This document shows positions 1 to 6,248 of a DNA stretch of 9,395 nucleotides, piece by piece; position 1 is the first letter of the stretch; the number at the start of each line of letters is the position of its first letter. The stretch is taken from positions 1-9,395 of the forward strand of contig USIM01000024.1 in the NCBI GenBank assembly GCA_900554675.1. Reading direction: 5' to 3'. The position numbers and the translations under genes are program-made. The stretch comes from an uncultured Sutterella sp. Its GTDB lineage: Bacteria; Pseudomonadota; Gammaproteobacteria; Burkholderiales; Burkholderiaceae_F. The notes below the pieces were generated by a model. That model was not told the origin of the DNA, did no database searches, and saw only the letters and a program-made list of their open reading frames with translations.

Positions 1-87
1 ATTTACTCAACAACCAATCAGAGGTCTTAACCTCAAATCCAAATTACTGTAATTAACCCCTTTTTACCCTTTAAGGAAAATCTAAAA
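1..87 (+). promoter_or_regulatory. 5' flank of the lyase gene with a small dyad and ribosome binding site
   Basis: AAGGA at 73-77 lies 10 bases before the ATG at 88 and is the ribosome binding site. A dyad AATTAC-T-GTAATT spans 42-54, and a 5-bp hairpin GAGGT/ACCTC (21-25 with 30-34, loop CTTA) sits upstream. A convincing -35/-10 pair is not visible. The promoter may overlap the dyad (TGTAAT at 48-53 could be a -10) or lie before the window. The dyad could be a regulator site, but no regulator is identified for it. Confidence 0.4.
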
Positions 88-1485
88 ATGGATAGCAAAT
101 CTCGTAGCGGTCGTTTTGATATGGCAGCCAACAAACTCGTGGAAGACTTCAACGCCACGATTATGATCGAACAACGCAACTGCCCGTTCGATATCAAAGG
201 TAGCCAAGCCCACGCCACTATGCTCGGCCGTCAAGGCATCATCTCCACGGAAGATGCTCAAACGATCTGCCAAGGTCTTGAACAAGTCGCTCAAGAAATC
301 CGTGATGGCAAGTTCGTTTTCCGTACGGCTGACGAAGATATTCACATGGCCATTGAAAAGCGCATGACCGAAATCGTCGGCCCTGTCGGCGGTCGTTTGC
401 ACACGGCTCGTTCCCGTAACGACCAAACGACGGTAACGACGAAGATGATGCTTCGTCACACGATTCGTGAAGTTCAAGAAGCCATCCGTGCCTTGCAAGC
501 TGAATTCGTCGAAACGGCTGAAAAGAACATGGACGTTATCATGCCGGGTTACACCCACATGCAAACCGGTCAACCGATTCTCTTCTCCCACTGGATGATG
601 GCTTTCTTCTGGATGTTGGAACGCGACTTCACGCGCTTTGACAACCTCTACACCCGCATGGGTCGCTGCCCCTTGGGTTCTGCCGCTTTAGCCGGTACCG
701 ACTTCCCGATCGACCGTGAATTCACGGCAAAGGCTTTGGGCTTTGATGCTCCGACCGACAACTCCATCGACTCCGTGAGTGACCGTGACCATATGTGCGA
801 ATTCAACGCTTGTGCTGCCATGTGCCAAATGCACTTGAGCCGTTTGTCCGAAGAACTCGTCACGTTCTCTACGCAAGACTTCAAGTTCATTGAACTCTCT
901 GACGACTTCTGCACGGGCTCTTCCATCATGCCGCAAAAGAAGAACCCCGATATCGCTGAAAAGATTCGTGGTAAGACCGGTCGCGTCTACGGTAACTTAA
1001 TGGCCATGCTCACGATCATGAAGGGCTTGCCCTTGGCCTACAACACCGACCTTTCTGAAGACAAGGAACAAGTGTTTGACTCGATCGATACGCTTTTAGC
1101 CAGCCTTCGCATCATGGCTCCGATGATTGCCAAGATGGCAGTTAACGGTGAAAAGACCCGTCACAACGCTGACCTCGGTTACTCCAACGCCACGGACTTG
1201 GCCGACTACCTCGCTCGTAAGGGTGTGCCCTTCCGTGATGCTCACCACATTGTGGGCTCCATGGTCAATTACTGCATCAAGCAAGGTAAGCGCTTAGACG
1301 ACTTGACGATGGAAGAATACCGTCAATTTAACGACAAGATCGAAGAAGACATCCGTCACGAAATCGCTCTTGAAACGTGTGTCAAGGCTCGTAAGTCCTT
1401 CGGTGGTACGGCTCCGGAAGCTGTGCGTCACCAAATCGGTACGGCTCGTGAAGTTTTAGCTCGCGAAGAAGCTGTCTTGGCTTAA
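88..1485 (+). CDS. argH: argininosuccinate lyase family C-N (or C-S) lyase
   Basis: This 465-residue protein belongs to the fumarase/aspartase/argininosuccinate lyase superfamily, cytosolic homotetramers that release fumarate by beta-elimination. Length is normal for ArgH. Visible motifs are the N-terminal GRF followed by EDFNATI (residues 8-25), TARSRNDQ (106-113), GYTHMQ (154-159, with the Thr-His pair), PLGSAALAGTDFPIDREF (195-212) and the signature GSSIMPQKKNP (277-287) carrying the catalytic Ser loop. The start is set by AAGGA upstream and by alignment to the usual ArgH N-terminus. Two substrate-site positions differ from ordinary ArgH: Gly to Ala in H-T-G-R-S-R-N-D-Q (A107), and the usual Gln five residues after the conserved Tyr is Ser (Y318, S323; K326 is kept). 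The neighbours are a dicarboxylate carrier and an MmgE/PrpD protein, not arginine genes, so the substrate may be another succinyl-amine. All 19 Gln codons are CAA, suggesting high expression. The family call is firm; the substrate is open. Confidence 0.9.
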   Translation: MDSKSRSGRFDMAANKLVEDFNATIMIEQRNCPFDIKGSQAHATMLGRQGIISTEDAQTICQGLEQVAQEIRDGKFVFRTADEDIHMAIEKRMTEIVGPVGGRLHTARSRNDQTTVTTKMMLRHTIREVQEAIRALQAEFVETAEKNMDVIMPGYTHMQTGQPILFSHWMMAFFWMLERDFTRFDNLYTRMGRCPLGSAALAGTDFPIDREFTAKALGFDAPTDNSIDSVSDRDHMCEFNACAAMCQMHLSRLSEELVTFSTQDFKFIELSDDFCTGSSIMPQKKNPDIAEKIRGKTGRVYGNLMAMLTIMKGLPLAYNTDLSEDKEQVFDSIDTLLASLRIMAPMIAKMAVNGEKTRHNADLGYSNATDLADYLARKGVPFRDAHHIVGSMVNYCIKQGKRLDDLTMEEYRQFNDKIEEDIRHEIALETCVKARKSFGGTAPEAVRHQIGTAREVLAREEAVLA

Positions 1486-1494
1486 TAAAACTAT

Positions 1495-1533
1495 TGACCG
1501 GCTCTCCCCACGTGGAGTGCCGGTCACTCTTTT
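1495..1533 (+). terminator. hairpin between the lyase and Dcu genes
   Basis: TGACCGGC (1495-1502) pairs with GCCGGTCA (1519-1526). After a T-T mismatch, CTCC (1504-1507) pairs with GGAG (1514-1517) around the loop CCACGT. CTCTTTTC follows, which is only moderately T-rich. This fits a leaky intrinsic terminator or a stabilising hairpin that lowers expression of the downstream carrier relative to the lyase. The carrier starts just 26 bases after the second arm, so some read-through is likely. Confidence 0.6.
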
Positions 1534-1552
1534 CATCTCTTGAGGTTTAATC

Positions 1553-2887
1553 ATGGAAACCGATTTAAATTTCTGGCTACAACTGGCTGTGATGCTCGTC
1601 TGTATCGGCGTCGGCGGTCGTTTCGGCGGCGTTGGCTTAGGTGCTGCCGGTGGCTTGGGTGTTAGTATTCTCGTCTTGGGCTTTGGTCTTCAACCGGGCT
1701 CTCCTCCCACCTCCACGCTCTTGATTATCGTGGCCGTGATCGCATGTACCAGTATCTTGCAAGGTGCGGGCGGTTTGGACCTTTTGGTTCGCGTCGCAGA
1801 ACGCATGCTTCGTAAATTCCCAGGTGCCATCACGATTGTCGGCCCCTTCGTTTGCTCGCTTTTCGTTGTTTTGTGCGGTACGGCTTATGTGGCTTTTGCC
1901 GTGTATCCGGTGGTGGCCGAAGTGGCAGCCTCCGCTAAGATCCGTCCGGAACGTCCGATCGCAGCCTCTGTGATTTCTGCCGGTATCGCTGTTGTCGCAA
2001 GTCCTATGAGTGCCGCAACGGCCGCTATGGTGGCTAGCTTGGCTGTTATGGATATCTCCTTGATCACGATCTTGGCTATCTCCATCCCGGCCTTCATCGT
2101 CGCTACGCTTTGCACCTGCTTGGCCGTCTTCTGGAAGGGTACGGAACTTGAAAAGGATCCGGAATTCATCCGTCGCGTTCAAGCCGGTGAATACCAAGAA
2201 TTAGTGGTTAAGCAAGACAAGGGCCCGATCGAAGCCACGAAGGGCGAAAAACTCTCTGTTGCCATCTTCTTGATGGGTGTTTTGACCGTGATTATCTTCG
2301 GTACGTTTAAGGGTCTTTTGCCTGCATGGGAAATCGCCGGCAAGATGAAGACGTTGCCGATTCCGTCCTTGATCCAAATGTTGATGTTGGGCGTGGGTCT
2401 TTTCATCATCGTCTTCTGTAAGGTTCCGAGCCACAAGTTTGCCTCCGGCTCCGTCTTCCGCTCCGGCCTCATCGGTGTGGTAGGTGTGTTCGGTGTGTCT
2501 TGGTTGACGGATACGTTCTTTACGGCCTATAAGCCCTTGTTCCTCGACCTCTTCACGACGATGGCTCAATCGGCTCCGATGCTCTTCGGTGTGGTGCTCT
2601 TCTGCTTCTCCGCAGTGATTTTGAGCCCCTCTGCTACGGTTGCCTCCTTGATGCCTTTGGGTGTTGCCATCGGTATCCCGGCCCCGTTGTTGATTGCTTT
2701 GTATCCGGCTACCTGCGGCGACTTCATCATCCCGGGTGGTGCACAAATCGGTTGTACGGCATTTGACCGCACGGGTACGACGCGCTTGGGTAAATACGTT
2801 GTCAACCACAGCTACATCATTCCGGGCTTTGTCCACATTCTCACCGGTGTGGCTGCCGGTTGGGTTTTGGCTCAAATTTTCTATTAA
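1553..2887 (+). CDS. Dcu family anaerobic C4-dicarboxylate transporter
   Basis: This 444-residue polytopic inner-membrane protein matches the DcuA/DcuB family, which swaps fumarate, malate or aspartate for succinate in anaerobic fumarate respiration. The length equals that of E. coli DcuA/DcuB (433-446). Family marks are the N-terminal GGRFGGVGLGAAGG (residues 21-34), LQPGSPP (46-52), LQGAGGLDLLV (69-79), IRPERP (130-135), ASPMSAA (149-155) and a C-terminal DRTGTTRLGKYVVNH (about residues 407-421). The segment read as GTGN/GTGH in E. coli Dcu proteins is GTAYVAFAVYPV here, so substrate preference cannot be copied from E. coli. The start ATG follows GAGG at 1542-1545. A lyase that makes fumarate lies upstream, so the carrier may export the product, import the parent acid, or exchange it for succinate. 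All Gln codons read are CAA. A close paralogue begins at 8650. Confidence 0.92.
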   Translation: METDLNFWLQLAVMLVCIGVGGRFGGVGLGAAGGLGVSILVLGFGLQPGSPPTSTLLIIVAVIACTSILQGAGGLDLLVRVAERMLRKFPGAITIVGPFVCSLFVVLCGTAYVAFAVYPVVAEVAASAKIRPERPIAASVISAGIAVVASPMSAATAAMVASLAVMDISLITILAISIPAFIVATLCTCLAVFWKGTELEKDPEFIRRVQAGEYQELVVKQDKGPIEATKGEKLSVAIFLMGVLTVIIFGTFKGLLPAWEIAGKMKTLPIPSLIQMLMLGVGLFIIVFCKVPSHKFASGSVFRSGLIGVVGVFGVSWLTDTFFTAYKPLFLDLFTTMAQSAPMLFGVVLFCFSAVILSPSATVASLMPLGVAIGIPAPLLIALYPATCGDFIIPGGAQIGCTAFDRTGTTRLGKYVVNHSYIIPGFVHILTGVAAGWVLAQIFY

Positions 2888-2909
2888 AATGATTTAGCTA
2901 AATGATCTC

Positions 2910-2955
2910 AGTGCCGATCTTTCGCAAAAAGGATCGGCACTTAACCTTTTTCTAC
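2910..2955 (+). terminator. intrinsic terminator after the first Dcu gene
   Basis: GTGCCGATC (2911-2919) and GATCGGCAC (2932-2940) form a perfect 9-bp stem, extended by A2910-T2941 and by inner T-rich/A-rich pairs. TTAACCTTTTT follows. It sits only 16 bases before the MmgE/PrpD start, so that gene is either reached by read-through or has its own promoter that I cannot see. Confidence 0.75.
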
Positions 2956-2970
2956 GATCGAGCACTCACT

Positions 2971-4377
2971 ATGCCAGACACGAATCCTCACTTAATTTCC
3001 GAACAATTGGCTCGTTTTGTCGTTTGGACGAAATTCGAAGACATCCCCACTGAATTGATCACGAAGGCTCAACGCCACATCTTGGATAGCGTCGGCGCCG
3101 GTATCGCAGGGGCCGTTAGTCCCGAGACGCGACTTTTAAATCAAGTTTTCACGATTTGCGGCGAACAAAGTGGCGATGTTCCGCTTTGGGGTAAAGGCAT
3201 TAAGGTTTCCGCTCGTAATGCGGCTTTAAGTAACGGCGTTTCCGCTCACACGTTTGAGTTGGACGATACCAACGGCTGCGACCACTCAGGCGCCGTTGTG
3301 GTGCCGGCAGCTTTTGCAGCACTCTCGCTTTGCGATCGCCCGATCACGGGTAAAGAATTCATTGTCGCCATCGTTTTGGGCTATGACTTGGCTCGCCGAG
3401 CCTTGGAATCTTGCGGCGCTTACGAACCGCATAACGGCGCTGGTTGGCACTCCACGGGTACGTGTGGTGTCTTTGGTGCAACGGCCGCCGTCGGCCGCCT
3501 CTTAGGACTTGACGTTGAAAAAATGCAAGCCGCATTGGGCATTGCCACGAGTTTTGCCGCTGGCCAATGGTCATTCGTTCACGATGGCGCTCAAAATAAA
3601 CGCTTGCACGTGGGTAACGCCTCTCACGGCGGTCTTCTCGCCTGCCTTTTGGCTCGTGAAGGTTTCACCGGCCCCAAAATGGCTTTTGAAGAGGTTTGGG
3701 GTGGTTTCTCAAAGACCTTTGCGCCCGAGAGCCAAGACCCTGATGCTTGGCTTCGCGACTTAGGGAAAAATTGGAAACTTGGCCGCGTGTCAATTAAACC
3801 GCACGCTTCTTGCCGCAGCTCCCACTCTTCCATTGATGCCGTGAACATCATCATGGCGGCTCAAAAATTGGAACCTGCTGACATTGCCAAGATTCACATC
3901 AAAATTAATCCGTTTGTGCACGGCATGTGCGGTGGTCGCAAGCTCGACCCGATGCCCGCGGCTCAAATGAGTATTGCCTATGGCATTGCCGCTCGCTTGG
4001 TTTTCGGTGCCGCCAATTTAACGGCTTACACGCGCACAAACCGTCACGACGCTCGTATCCGTCGCGGTATGGATTTGGTGGAATTTGAAATCGATCCGAC
4101 GCAAAAAGATGATGATGAACCGATCGTCACGATTCATACGACCGACGGTCGCAGCTTCACCGAATGCGTGCAATTCCCCTTGGGCGCACCGCAAAATCCG
4201 GTGAGCGACGAAGCCTTGATGGCCAAGTACCGTGATATCGCCGGTATGGTCTTCTCTAACGACATCGTGGAAGCCATTGCGGACTTTTTACTGAACTTGC
4301 AACACCAAGAAAATTTGACGCCGATCATGAAACTCTTGGGTAGTAAGCCGATCATGACCAATCAATTCGACATTTAA
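2971..4377 (+). CDS. MmgE/PrpD family protein (putative epimerase, dehydratase or decarboxylase)
   Basis: The protein is 468 residues from this ATG. An in-frame ATG at 2902 would put the terminator hairpin inside the gene, so 2971 is preferred; the ribosome binding site (GAG at 2960-2962) is weak. MmgE/PrpD members include 2-methylcitrate dehydratase, cis-aconitate decarboxylase and iminodisuccinate epimerase. Visible family blocks are HILDSVGAGIAGA (36-48), ELDDTNGCDHSGAVVVPAA (97-115), GWHSTGTCGVFGA (158-170), KRLHVGNASHGG (210-221), GFTGP (231-235) and KPHASCRSSHSSIDA (276-290). By eye, H106, H160, K210 and H285 match the active-site His/Lys positions of cis-aconitate decarboxylase. Nearby there is no citrate-synthase-like or 2-methylisocitrate lyase gene, so a methylcitrate role is unlikely. 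Following a succinyl-lyase and a dicarboxylate carrier, iminodisuccinate-epimerase-like activity is an attractive but unproven choice. GAG codons appear here, unlike in the two genes before it. Confidence 0.87.
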   Translation: MPDTNPHLISEQLARFVVWTKFEDIPTELITKAQRHILDSVGAGIAGAVSPETRLLNQVFTICGEQSGDVPLWGKGIKVSARNAALSNGVSAHTFELDDTNGCDHSGAVVVPAAFAALSLCDRPITGKEFIVAIVLGYDLARRALESCGAYEPHNGAGWHSTGTCGVFGATAAVGRLLGLDVEKMQAALGIATSFAAGQWSFVHDGAQNKRLHVGNASHGGLLACLLAREGFTGPKMAFEEVWGGFSKTFAPESQDPDAWLRDLGKNWKLGRVSIKPHASCRSSHSSIDAVNIIMAAQKLEPADIAKIHIKINPFVHGMCGGRKLDPMPAAQMSIAYGIAARLVFGAANLTAYTRTNRHDARIRRGMDLVEFEIDPTQKDDDEPIVTIHTTDGRSFTECVQFPLGAPQNPVSDEALMAKYRDIAGMVFSNDIVEAIADFLLNLQHQENLTPIMKLLGSKPIMTNQFDI

Positions 4378-4400
4378 AAAAATCAATTGAAATCAAACCG

Positions 4401-4434
4401 ATCCCGCAAGTATCAACGCTTGCGGGATTTTTTT
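4401..4434 (+). terminator. strong intrinsic terminator closing the first gene group
   Basis: ATCCCGCAAG (4401-4410) pairs perfectly with CTTGCGGGAT (4419-4428) around an 8-base loop. Seven T residues (4428-4434) follow. It separates the MmgE/PrpD gene from the leader region of the next group. Confidence 0.92.
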
Positions 4435-4483
4435 CTTCGCATCAATCTCTAGTTTGAAGTGCCTAGTTGCCTGAATTTATGGG

Positions 4484-4512
4484 TTGTAACACGAAAAAAT
4501 CTGCGGTACAGT
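4484..4512 (+). promoter_or_regulatory. sigma70-like promoter for the leader peptide and downstream operon
   Basis: TTGTAA (4484-4489) and TACAGT (4507-4512) are 17 bases apart, each matching 4 of 6 consensus bases. It lies just after the strong terminator and about 70 bases before the leader ORF. The -35 is embedded in TATGGGTTG (4478-4486), which recurs at 4838-4846. Confidence 0.5.
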
Positions 4513-4581
4513 AAAAAATACAAATACCCGACATACCCTCATGATCGGCGTTATAACAAAATTTTTCTGTGGAGTTTCATC

Positions 4582-4713
4582 ATGTGTAACTGTTTAGTAC
4601 GACTGGCACTGCCAGACTATTTGAACCTTATCGCTAATGCTTGCCTGGCTTGTGCCCGCTCTTCCTCCTCTAGCACATCCACATCCACATCATCATCTCG
4701 TAGCTCTCGCTAA
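4582..4713 (+). CDS. putative 43-residue Cys- and Ser-rich leader peptide
   Basis: The ATG is preceded by GTGGAG (4568-4573, GGAG 8 bases from the start), in a context ending TCATC-ATG that recurs before two genes downstream. This supports real translation. The peptide starts MCNC, has a CLAC motif (residues 21-24), and ends with SSSSSTSTSTSSSRSSR (27-43): 12 Ser, 3 Thr, 2 Arg. Ser codons are mixed (TCT, TCC, TCA, AGC). It has no signal peptide or clear membrane span, and I recognise no family. Runs of one amino acid near the end of a short ORF, overlapping a hairpin (4699-4722) and followed by a long untranslated leader, are what amino-acid attenuators look like. Longer in-frame translation from 4459 is less likely because it lacks such a ribosome binding site and would begin before the promoter. 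It may instead be a Cys-based metal or redox sensing uORF, or spurious. Confidence 0.5.
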   Translation: MCNCLVRLALPDYLNLIANACLACARSSSSSTSTSTSSSRSSR

Positions 4714-4827
4714 GCAGCTACGTGATTCAGGTCAGTGATGGACCTCCTCCTCTCGAGCCAATCATCACAATCTCAACCAAACAACTAACAATTTAATCGC
4801 CGACTTGTCGGAATTGTCTTACACATA
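4699..4827 (+). promoter_or_regulatory. structured leader after the small ORF: hairpins and C-rich G-poor stretch
   Basis: CGTAGCT (4699-4705) pairs with AGCTACG (4716-4722) across the stop codon of the small ORF. AGGTC (4729-4733) pairs with GACCT (4741-4745). CCGA-CTTG-TCGG forms a tight hairpin at 4800-4811. Between 4742 and 4800 I count about 22 C and 3 G, including CCTCCTCCTC, a composition typical of Rho-loading (rut) sites. CCTCC could also pair with Shine-Dalgarno sequence. No hairpin followed by a T-run is present, so if this is an attenuator, Rho dependence is more likely than intrinsic termination. Confidence 0.4.
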
Positions 4828-4843
4828 GCCCGAAATGTATGGG

Positions 4844-4872
4844 TTGGTTAACAAACAATTCTCAGGTATTAA
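4844..4872 (+). promoter_or_regulatory. possible second promoter close to the DUF3100-like gene
   Basis: TTGGTT (4844-4849) and TATTAA (4867-4872) are 17 bases apart; the -10 is weak. The -35 overlaps the second copy of TATGGGTTG (4838-4846). It would allow transcription of the membrane protein genes without the leader peptide. Low confidence. Confidence 0.25.
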
Positions 4873-4888
4873 CAAAAACCCAAGCGGC

Positions 4889-4908
4889 TTTGTATCTACC
4901 GATACAAA
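4889..4908 (+). repeat. perfect 8-bp inverted repeat just before the DUF3100-like ribosome binding site
   Basis: TTTGTATC-TACC-GATACAAA is a perfect hairpin whose second arm ends 6 bases before GGAG (4915-4918), the likely Shine-Dalgarno of the gene starting at 4928. It could modulate translation initiation as RNA, or be an operator as DNA. Confidence 0.55.
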
Positions 4909-4927
4909 AACTATGGAGCATTGCATC

Positions 4928-5743
4928 ATGCAAGCAGTCAAGAATCTCAAATTGCATCTATTGGCGGCCATCGTTGTCGTCTTAGCCGAAATGATCGGTA
5001 TCCAAAAGTTTGGCCTGGTCGTCCTTCTCCCTCTTCTCTACGCCTTAGTGATCGGCGGTATCTTGAGTGCCCCGGCCTTGCGTATTTTGAATAGCAAGCA
5101 AATGGATCGTGCCGCCAAATTCATGCCGATTGCCATGTTGGTTCTCATTGCCAAAATTGGTCTCGATATTGGTCCGAATTTAGAAACGCTCTTAAATTCG
5201 GGCTGGGCGCTGATTTTGCAAGAATTCGGTCACTTCTTCGGTACGATCATCTTTGGTTTGCCCGTGGCGCTTTTGTTGAAGATGAAGCGCGAAGCGATCG
5301 GTGCTTGCTACTCGATTGACCGTGAAGCCAACGTTGCCATTATCGGTGAAAAGTTCGGTTTATCGAGCCCTGAAGGTCGTGGCGTGATGGGTATGTACAT
5401 CTGCGGTACGGTCTTTGGCGCTTTATGGATTTCGCTCTTAGCAGGGATCGTTGCTCAAATGGGCATTTTCCACCCGCACGCTTTGGCCATGGGTGTTGGT
5501 ATCGGTTCGGCCAGTATGATGGCTGCCGGTATGGGTTCGATCATTGCCGCCTATCCTGCTGACGCACAACTTATTCAAGCTTACGCTGCTGCCGCTAACT
5601 TAATGACCTCGATTCTCGGCATCTACTTTGCCCTCTTTGTCTCGTTGCCCGTGACGATCAAGGTTTATGAATTCTTTACGGGCGATCGTCGTCAAAATGA
5701 CGAGGCTATCGAAAACAATGTCGAAGCCCCTGCCAATAACTAA
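4928..5743 (+). CDS. DUF3100-like multi-span membrane protein, putative carrier subunit
   Basis: From this ATG the protein has 271 residues. The start is chosen because GGAG (4915-4918) lies 9 bases upstream; an in-frame ATG at 4835 would translate the hairpin region and add a hydrophilic, unconserved-looking tail, and ATG 4913 overlaps the ribosome binding site. Hydrophobic spans are seen at about residues 10-23, 28-47, 65-80, 93-118, 154-178, 185-209 and 219-245. A Gly-rich block GVGIGSASMMAAGMGSI (189-205) and the conserved-looking CYSIDREANVAIIGEKFG (127-144) stand out. I recognise it, from memory of sequence style, as DUF3100, a family of uncharacterised membrane proteins. It is followed 26 bases later by a smaller membrane protein and then an amidohydrolase, so a two-part uptake carrier for the hydrolase substrate is the best inference. 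The C-terminal tail (250-271) is polar and probably cytosolic. No substrate is known. Confidence 0.8.
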   Translation: MQAVKNLKLHLLAAIVVVLAEMIGIQKFGLVVLLPLLYALVIGGILSAPALRILNSKQMDRAAKFMPIAMLVLIAKIGLDIGPNLETLLNSGWALILQEFGHFFGTIIFGLPVALLLKMKREAIGACYSIDREANVAIIGEKFGLSSPEGRGVMGMYICGTVFGALWISLLAGIVAQMGIFHPHALAMGVGIGSASMMAAGMGSIIAAYPADAQLIQAYAAAANLMTSILGIYFALFVSLPVTIKVYEFFTGDRRQNDEAIENNVEAPANN

Positions 5744-5769
5744 TAAAAAATTAATGTCGGAGAATCATC

Positions 5770-6234
5770 ATGTTAGAAAACATCGCCAAATTAAAAGACT
5801 ATCTCTTCATTTTGTTGGTCACGGCCGCTTACTCGTTATTGGCCAATGTCGTTGGTTACGATTCGCCCTTAGCCGGCCCCTCGATCGGGTGCTTACTCTT
5901 AGTGGTCATCGCCTTTGTGGGTATCGTCATCAGTATGCTTCCGGGCTTTCGTGCGCTTCCCATGGTCTTTTGGGTCTCGGTCGTTGCTGTGGTTGTGTCG
6001 GTTCCGGGTTTCCCGGGCGGTGATTGGCTCTTGTCCTACACCAAGCAAGTGAGCTTCCTTGCGATCACGACGCCCATCTTGGCTTACGGCGGTTTGTGCT
6101 TAGGTAAAGATTTTGAAGCCTTCAAGCAATTGTCGTGGCGTATTGTTCCTGTAGCTTTGGCCGTGGCTGCCGGTAGCTTCCTTTGCGCAACGGTCTTGGC
6201 TGAATTTGTATTGCACCTCGAAGGCATCTTCTAA
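5770..6234 (+). CDS. small membrane protein, putative partner of the DUF3100-like carrier
   Basis: The protein has 154 residues with about five hydrophobic spans (roughly 10-28, 37-58, 62-80, 94-112, 122-147). CGGAG just upstream (GGAG 5759-5762) is a good ribosome binding site 7 bases from ATG. The sequence GPSIGCLLL (36-44) and the C-terminal PILAYGGLCLGKDFEAF (102-118) resemble segments of two-part transporters such as the LrgA/LrgB or MadL/MadM kinds, but I cannot assign a named family. Position between the larger membrane protein and the hydrolase, with short gaps (26 and 14 bases), indicates one operon and suggests the two membrane proteins form one complex. It could also be the second half of a split DUF3100 carrier. 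Function is inferred from context only. Confidence 0.72.
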   Translation: MLENIAKLKDYLFILLVTAAYSLLANVVGYDSPLAGPSIGCLLLVVIAFVGIVISMLPGFRALPMVFWVSVVAVVVSVPGFPGGDWLLSYTKQVSFLAITTPILAYGGLCLGKDFEAFKQLSWRIVPVALAVAAGSFLCATVLAEFVLHLEGIF

Positions 6235-6248
6235 TTAGGAATTTGATC

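Noticed and set aside
82..591. Minus-strand frame of 169 residues opposite the lyase gene
   Set aside because: It is a shadow of the biased codon use of the lyase gene, with no recognisable motif.
1637..2875. Long minus-strand reading frames opposite the first Dcu gene
   Set aside because: They are antisense to a well-supported membrane protein gene, rich in His, Arg, Asp and Thr as expected of mirror frames, and lack ribosome binding sites or family motifs.
2902..2970. Upstream ATG at 2902 as start of the MmgE/PrpD gene
   Set aside because: The added 23 codons would be the terminator hairpin of the preceding gene, and MmgE/PrpD proteins normally begin close to the region starting at 2971.
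4459..4581. In-frame upstream extension of the leader peptide to 4459
   Set aside because: It has no ribosome binding site and would start before the likely promoter at 4484-4512.
4835..4927. Upstream ATG at 4835 (or 4913) for the DUF3100-like protein
   Set aside because: The extension is hydrophilic and spans a hairpin, while GGAG is placed properly for ATG 4928; ATG 4913 overlaps that ribosome binding site.
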